This document shows positions 58,524 through 64,000 of a stretch of DNA of 64,000 bases, piece by piece. The stretch spans positions 2,469,930 through 2,533,929 of the forward strand of contig CM074813.1 in assembly GCA_037447605.1 (NCBI GenBank), read 5' to 3'. Source of the DNA: Zygnema circumcarinatum. Taxonomy: Eukaryota > Streptophyta > Zygnematophyceae > Zygnematales > Zygnemataceae. Below the pieces are notes generated by a model that saw only the letters and a program-made list of their open reading frames with translations, ran no database searches and had not been told where the DNA came from. Position 1 is the first letter of the stretch. The number at the start of each line of letters is the position of its first letter. The position numbers and the translations under genes are program-made.

Positions 58524-60475
58524 TCATTCAAGGTCCAAAAACTCGCCCATCCGTTTGCGCATTGTTCCTTTCAATTCAGTGGCCTCCTTCTCCTCCTTCT
58601 GTGCCTGAAGCACACAGTGTACAGAAGAACATTTCTGTGCATGTGTTCCAAATTGCAACTAAAGATAGCTAAATAAGAATCGCACACACACACTCTATGT
58701 CCCCCCCTCCCCCCTCCTCCCTCCCTCCCTCTCCCTCTCATTTAAGGGTTTTCGAAAACACTTTCGTCCAAGTGCAGTTCACCCACCTTTCGTATTTGAG
58801 CAGGCGAGACCCGCACCATGTGGGGGGGAAGCTCCTGCATGTCAGGGTCCTGTAAAGTGCCCAGCACAGAATGCATCCATTTTCTCTACAATGGGTGAGG
58901 AATTGCCTCCGAAAGGAAGTTGAAACCGCACCACCAAGAGAAGTGCATACGAAAAACATATGTCTCACTACAATGACAAAAGACTGTCAGAGTCTGCAGC
59001 TAAGCCATCAAGCTGCACAAGGACCATGATACAAGACGTCGAACAAAAGACATACGGACCAGCAAATTGGCAGCCTTCAACTATGTAATCGCAGCATCTT
59101 TATTCACGCTGATGTATAAGTTGTATAGCTCGCGCTCACCAAACCGCCGATAAGAACAACATTTTCACCGCGGACGATGTAGAGACCTAACGGAAGATCA
59201 CAGAAAGTGTCTCCCACAATTATGCGCTCGACAGCATGCTCCAACACCACATTTGCTGCCCCACCATCATTGTGTCAAAGGAGGAGGCATCAGCCTCGAA
59301 GTTGCAAAGTGCTTTGGAAAAAAAAACAAAATGACATGCCAAAACAGCTGCATTGGCAGCATCAGCATTAAAAACACATCTAGCAGCTTAGACACTGCTA
59401 AAGAAAGATACACATCTCTAGAAAGTTACCACTATAAGGCTCCATAACTTGTTGAGTTGATCATGAAGTTTAATCATATCCGTAAATTTTTGATTGTGGC
59501 AAAGTTACCTTGGTTGTGGTAAGATATTACCACAACCAAATTAGCAATACCAAAGACGCAGATTCGACGAAACACTTCGTGCACAGCTCAACATAAAGAT
59601 ACCCGAAGGCAAAATTTTGTTGCACTCTTCTCCGATTCTGCCAGTCTTAAGGACCACCTTCTCAGCCAGCGTACCTTTTCAAAATTGAAGTTGTTTCGTC
59701 AATAACTGTTCTTTCTTTGGTTTTTCTGTTCTGTTCTTTTACTTAGGTGGACTTTAAATGAACTTCAAAATAAAGAAATTTGCAAATCGATCTTATGATT
59801 GATGCTTAGCCAACATGCAGCATGTGGTTAGGATTTCCAATGGCTAACCCAAAAATAACGTCGCTTATAGTCGCGTTACAGTCACTCTTTTTATCATTTC
59901 ACGGTTGGCAAACTTGCTTTGGTTAGAAAAAAGAGATTGGCAAGATCGGCCGCTGCTTCTGTGGTTCCAGTTCCAGTTTCTACTCTTTGGCTCATACATA
60001 TGATCACCTTCGGCACCTCCGCTTAACCCTAAAATCTATTCTGAGATTCATCAACGCCAGAACTTCTAACAACGCGAGCATCTCGTCTCCACTAAAAATC
60101 CAAACAACCCGAAGCCCAGAAACATCATCTAACGACACCCGTTCCTCCGAAAGGCCTCCCGCCATGTATCCTTCCCCAACTTCCGCAACCCTAAAGCGCC
60201 AACCCGACCCCCTCCAAAGCCCTGAAGGGCCTCCCCCATATGCGCACCGAAATGGTCGAAGGAGCGTAAAGTGCCGAGCAGCTTGCGACCGTCCCGCAGC
60301 ATCACCAGCAGCTTTTCTGCCCGCCGCCCGGCCTGCCCCTCAGCCCTGCTAAACCCTAATCCTGCAGGAGGTGATGACGGCAGAAAAAAACCCAGTCATC
60401 CTTTAGTGTTTTTGAGTTCTCACGGTCGAGGTCCAGCGCTAGGCTGGCGGTGCCGGGCAGCGCCTCCTCGCCCAT
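58524..60475 (-). CDS. LSM1: Sm-like protein LSM1 (mRNA decapping activator)
   Basis: Five exons (complement): 60424-60475, 60248-60316, 59140-59255, 58787-58849 and 58524-58604 give 126 residues (Arabidopsis LSM1A about 128). It starts MGEEALPGTASLALDLD. Sm1 follows as QKLLVMLRDGRKLLGTLRSF with DHFANVVLEHAVER; Sm2 is LGLYIVRGENVVLIG. The LSM1-specific tail is DPDMQELPPHMVRV then ELKGTMRKRM. LSM1 is the defining subunit of the cytoplasmic LSM1-7 ring that binds oligoadenylated mRNA 3' ends and promotes decapping. Exon 2 has a weak acceptor. A much better one 45 nt upstream (after CATCACCTCCTGCAG) is also in frame and would insert 15 residues before the Sm fold. ATG at 60475 was chosen because it gives the family length. 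Confidence 0.95.
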
Positions 60476-60800
60476 CGCCGCTGCTCCTCCGGCATGGGCT
60501 GCCACCTGGCACCTCTCTCCTACCTCTCCTCGTGTCCAGACGCCACGTGGCGCGCCCTGAAGCACCTGCTCCCGCCTCCTCCCTCTCCTCCCTCTCCTCC
60601 CTCTCCTCCCTCTCCTTCCTCTCCTTCCTCCTCGCCCCCTTCCCCCACCTCTCGTCCCCTCTCTCACTCTCCAAAAGTCGCGCAAGGAGAGGCGGTTTCG
60701 GTTGCGATATATCGCGGTATCCAATATACAATATCGTTTACGATACTAGTATTCGATATTTCTGTATAATATCGACAACTGTACCGTATCGGATCCCAAA
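60476..60800 (-). promoter_or_regulatory. LSM1 upstream region: G-box and CTCCTCCCT repeats
   Basis: A GCCACGTGGC palindrome (60542-60551) lies about 70 bp upstream of the LSM1 ATG. A run of CTCCTCCCT-type nonamers lies at about 60573-60635, and GATAT/ATATCG motifs are dense at 60705-60775. Confidence 0.55.
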
Positions 60801-62377
60801 ATATTTTCGGATATACTTTATGCGTCCTCCAAATTTTCCTTCAGGAAAAAAAATTCCTGAGAGCTGCTCGTGATATTTGACTATATAAAGAAACACGACA
60901 ACTAGATCAAGATTTACTGGCTTCTTATGAGCATCTAGTTGGAGTTGGTATTTTAATTTCTTTAGCGTTGATATTCATTGCCCGCCCCTTGGGCGACCAA
61001 AAAACGCCTTGAGAACTTAAGAAAGTGGCGTGCTGAGTTGGTGAATCTTTACCAACCCAATGGAGAAGCGGCAATGATCATGGCTGTTTGTACTTTAGTA
61101 CTTGCTTCTGGCTGTCTGGCAATGGCTTCCATAGCAGCACTTCCTATTTGCAAATAAAGAAATAGTTTTAGGGATAAACTGCTTAGCAGCAAAATTTGAT
61201 GTAATACTTAATGATCAACTGTCAATCAGTTTGGTAGATGTACAAGCACTTTTAGATAAATTTTTAGGTAGGCATTGTTTTTGTCACTAATTTTAACTGT
61301 GACCTTGATTGCTGACCGCCACCGTATGCGCTGCAATGCTGCCGAAATTGCGGAGTTCTGTTTTTCGCTCCCCCCCTGACAGCAGCAGGTGAAGAGCATC
61401 CTGCACAGGAAATGCCTCGGCGGAACAAAAGAACGACGTATATAGGTTGTCTCTCCCTAATCCTGCTAGTGATCTGCGATGTAAATGTGAGTCACAATTT
61501 GACGCTCAATCCGAAAGTATTACATCTCATCTTGTGAACAGGGTTTTGAACAAAACTGCAAACCCTCTCCTTCTTCGGCCCTGCAGAGAGCGACAGCAAA
61601 CGAAAATGTTGAGATGCCTTTAGCTTGATATGTATACAGACGATTTGTTTCCGACTGTGTAATTCAGCACTTTCCCTCAATACCGCAAACATCACGAAAG
61701 GTAGATCATGCCCTTTGAAATTAACCGTCGTGAATGGAGTCAGTGGATAGTGATGTTTAGAGGCCGCCCCAGCCCTCGCAGGGAAGGTACAGCTGTTGTC
61801 AAGGCCTCCGTGTCTCCCCTTCTGGGAGAGGAAGCTTCTCTCCGTCCTACCACTGAGGGACGGCTCAAAGGTTGCCGAGTAGTTTGAGAGCTGCTGCGGA
61901 GGCAAAGAAAGAAAGAAAAACGAGAGAGAGTAAAAAAAAAAAGAAAGGTGTCAGGATGGCTGTATAGAGTCCATTGAGACAATTTATGAAGAGCAAACAA
62001 ATCTGTAGTTCGCCTTTTTCCGTTGCCGATCCGCCTGCAGAGATTGGCCCGCCCTTACCTCCACGTGAACCTTACTTTCGCTTGCCCGATTGCCACTCAC
62101 AATTCTATGCTCCTTTTCGCCCGCTAAAGTTGCCGGATCATCTGATGGATGCGTGTGCTTCACTAAAGTGTTCAACATTGTCAGTACGTGTGACTGCGGC
62201 CCCTCCATCCGTATCTCAATTCCATGGATTTTCTCCCAATCTCCTATCAAGCTCAGCACTCCTCTCTTCTCTGGCCTATCACAACTGTCGTTTCTATCAT
62301 CTGCTCTAAATGGGATTCGTTCATCCACTGAATCTCTGACACATGGCGCAACATCACTAGCTCTCTCTTCTTCTGAA
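60801..62377. other. Intergenic; AT-rich hydrophobic reading frame, no confident gene
   Basis: From 60905 a short frame reads DQDLLASYEHLVGVGILISL followed by another hydrophobic stretch and a stop. A second segment near 61075-61157 reads AMIMAVCTLVLASGCLAMAS. No family is recognised and no start codon precedes the first. The rest of this gap holds the 3' flank of the ankyrin gene and low-complexity A/G runs near 61910-61945. Confidence 0.4.
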
Positions 62378-62780
62378 CTACTTCACTTTTCCAGATTTTT
62401 TCTTCTCCTTTTCACCGGCTTCCCTCTCTAACTCCTTCAACAACATTTGCACTTCGTCAGTGTTTGCCAGATCCTTCGGTGTCGGTGCTCCCTTCTTGTT
62501 GGGCAAATTGAGCAGTTGTGGGCTTCTTCTCGCTACTAGTCTAATAATAGGCAAATATCCTCCTTGGACAGCATAATGTAAAGGACTGAAACCCTTCTTG
62601 GTATTGCTGTTCGCTTTGACAGCTGCCCCCAGCAATGTGCGAACAATCTCCGTATGCCCTTTCTGACATGCAAAGTGCAAAGCTGACATGTCATCGACAG
62701 CAGTAGCACCAACTGCTGCATTATGTTCACAAAGTAGTTGAACCATTTCCGTTTGCCCAGCCCACGCTGCCAGATGAAGT
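62378..62780 (-). CDS. Ankyrin-repeat protein, terminal exon (5' part unresolved)
   Basis: The last exon (complement) encodes 133 residues to the stop at 62378. It begins in the first ankyrin unit seen: LHLAAWAGQTEMVQLLCEHN, then MSALHFACQKGHTEIVRTLL and FSPLHYAVQGGYLPIIRLVA, with a fourth degraded unit (PTPKDLANTDEVQMLLKEL), and ends in a Lys/Glu tail. Ankyrin repeats mediate protein binding; the family resembles small plant ankyrin proteins of three to four repeats. The acceptor is ATCAACAG with the codon split after two bases. Upstream exons must lie at higher coordinates or beyond the window. A frame ending at 63604 (RVIQRIFQILPKTGEIDIET) may contain one, but I could not connect it. Confidence 0.8.
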
Positions 62781-64000
62781 CTGTTGATAATCAAGGAGAG
62801 CATAAAATGCTTCAGAGAGTACACTGCAGGGCCTTTAGCACATTCGTCCAGTAAGTCTAGGAATAGTTGCGTCAAGACCACACAATCTGCAGAGAGGATA
62901 TCGCATCAGAAACTTGCAAGTTCTGTTTAAACTCTGATTTGAAGACTCCAGTTACCGAGAATTTCACGATGGCGGATAAGTTCTTTGGCGTATATACTAA
63001 AGCATAGACAGCTCCTCGTCTTCCTTCCAACAAGCCAAATGACTAGATTTCCTTGTCTCCATAAATAACCTTTGAACACAAAGGTGACAACCGATAAGAA
63101 TGCAAGGCCAAATTCCTGAGTTGGAATCTACTGGAAAATCCTTCTAGTTCACTACATAAGGAGATCCTGGATACTCGAAGTCAGTCAACAGATAGGAAGT
63201 TAGCGATCGTATACATGCGTTTTGAAAACACAGAAAGGAACGAAAGCGAGACAAGTGGAAGAGACCTATGGAAGGGATACACTTGCCGCAAAAACTCAAA
63301 ATAGAAGATAACAACGGCCGAGCAGGTCAGACAAAAGTAAAACATTCAAATTTCTTGCCGTTTTAATCTATTTATCTTTCGAAAGGAAATTTTATCATGT
63401 CATTTTAAAGCAGTAAGAAAAAATGAACCTTCAGACAAAGAACACGCACAGTGTATGGAGATAAAGAAAGGGCATAGGAGAGGAAACGAGGGGAGTGGAA
63501 AAAGATACGGTGTCCTGTAATGTGTATCGCGAGCATTCAAACTCGGTTTGCAAATTAAGTTTGCACAACCAACCTGAAAGTGTCAACCTTGTTTGAAATA
63601 CTGTCACCTCGAAGGGCTTCCTCTGATTGTTTCAATGTCGATTTCCCCTGTTTTAGGGAGAATTTGAAAGATGCGTTGGATAACCCGGCCTTTTGCAGTC
63701 TTACGAAATCTCTCTGTAAATAAAACAAGCATTCGATATGGCATCATGCTCCACTCGCACTGTGCAAAAACCAACCGGAATGGAAAAAAAAAATGAAAAA
63801 AGAAAAGAAAAGAAAAAAAAAACATATTAGCACAAGCACAAGCATACAGTTTTCCAGTACGTACCATTGCTGACTGTGCTTGAGTGGGCGAACGGAGTGA
63901 GCCATTTCGCTCGCAGGCTGTGGTAGGGAAGCTCGCGTCGCTCGCCAGCCTACGGGCTGCGAATTTTTTTTCGGGCAGAATCTGGGCGGGCCGGCGAACG
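62781..64000. other. 5' region of the ankyrin gene, unresolved
   Basis: Mostly AT-rich sequence that looks intronic. No exon could be joined with confidence. The last 120 bp become GC-rich, with GGCGAACG occurring near both 63887 and the window end. Confidence 0.4.

Noticed and set aside
61492-62328. Minus-strand frames of 86-137 codons downstream of the ankyrin exon
   Set aside because: They follow the ankyrin stop codon, lack domains, and could not be joined by splice sites into a longer frame.
1-64000. CRISPR arrays, bacterial operons, rRNA or phage-type features
   Set aside because: Spliced genes throughout and no spaced direct repeats of CRISPR type. The window is a eukaryotic nuclear locus.

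Overview
This is nuclear DNA from a green-lineage eukaryote. It carries genes found in streptophytes: an INDETERMINATE DOMAIN (IDD) zinc-finger factor with both C-terminal IDD motifs, a KELP-type DEK_C+PC4 coactivator, a plant-type MAP kinase kinase, a four-ACT-domain ACR protein and a sigma-70 factor of the plastid type. All genes are split by short GT-AG introns, and AAACCCTA/TTTAGGG telo-box-like motifs occur near several starts. Similarity to angiosperm orthologues is clear but not close, so I favour a bryophyte, lycophyte or streptophyte alga. The sequence alone does not fix the species.

Layout: (1) 1-4.2 kb (+), 3' part of a coiled-coil protein ending in a divergent C1/DC1-like zinc finger, built from symmetric phase-0 exons. 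(2) 4.8-6.4 kb, an island of CCAATGG-type palindromes with recurring boundary motifs. (3) 7.5-11.3 kb (-), IDD transcription factor with a polyglutamine tract. (4) 11.3-13.3 kb, an extremely GC-rich stretch with G-quadruplex-type runs. (5) 14.6-14.9 kb, two adjacent MITE-like elements in opposite orientation. (6) 15.3-16.6 kb (+), KELP. (7) 17.5-20.8 kb (-), RFC2, divergent from (8) 21.2-23.3 kb (+), a METTL13/EEF1AKMT4-like methyltransferase. (9) 23.9-25.4 kb (-), a YchJ-like SEC-C protein, divergent from (10) 26.0-30.2 kb (+), the plastid sigma factor. (11) 30.9-31.3 kb, an 18-bp minisatellite. (12) 31.6-38.3 kb (+), TPR-DnaJ protein with a 700-residue disordered N-terminus and an intronic TTC array. 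(13) 39.8-42.2 kb (+), membrane-anchored SDR. (14) 43.4-46.5 kb (-), MAPKK. (15) 47.6-50.0 kb (-), F-box/kelch protein. (16) 50-52.8 kb, intergenic with a CGTACGG-rich segment. (17) 53.3-56.6 kb (+), ACR9/ACR10-like protein whose start codon seems split by an intron. (18) 58.5-60.5 kb (-), LSM1. (19) 62.4-62.8 kb (-), last exon of an ankyrin-repeat gene.

The genes do not form a pathway. Most are housekeeping or regulatory genes: replication clamp loading, mRNA decay, transcription, plastid transcription, signalling and chaperone function. What joins neighbours is promoter sharing (RFC2/methyltransferase and YchJ-like/sigma) and recurring GCCACGTGGC G-box/ABRE palindromes upstream of starts. 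Exon models were built by hand. For the RFC2, sigma, TPR-DnaJ, SDR, MAPKK, IDD, KELP, LSM1 and F-box genes the exon lengths sum to an exact open frame. No single feature is a proven new system. The best candidates for novelty are the foldback-like repeat island, the exon-duplicated coiled-coil gene, the intragenic duplication in the TPR-DnaJ gene, and the competing splice choices in LSM1 and the YchJ-like gene.
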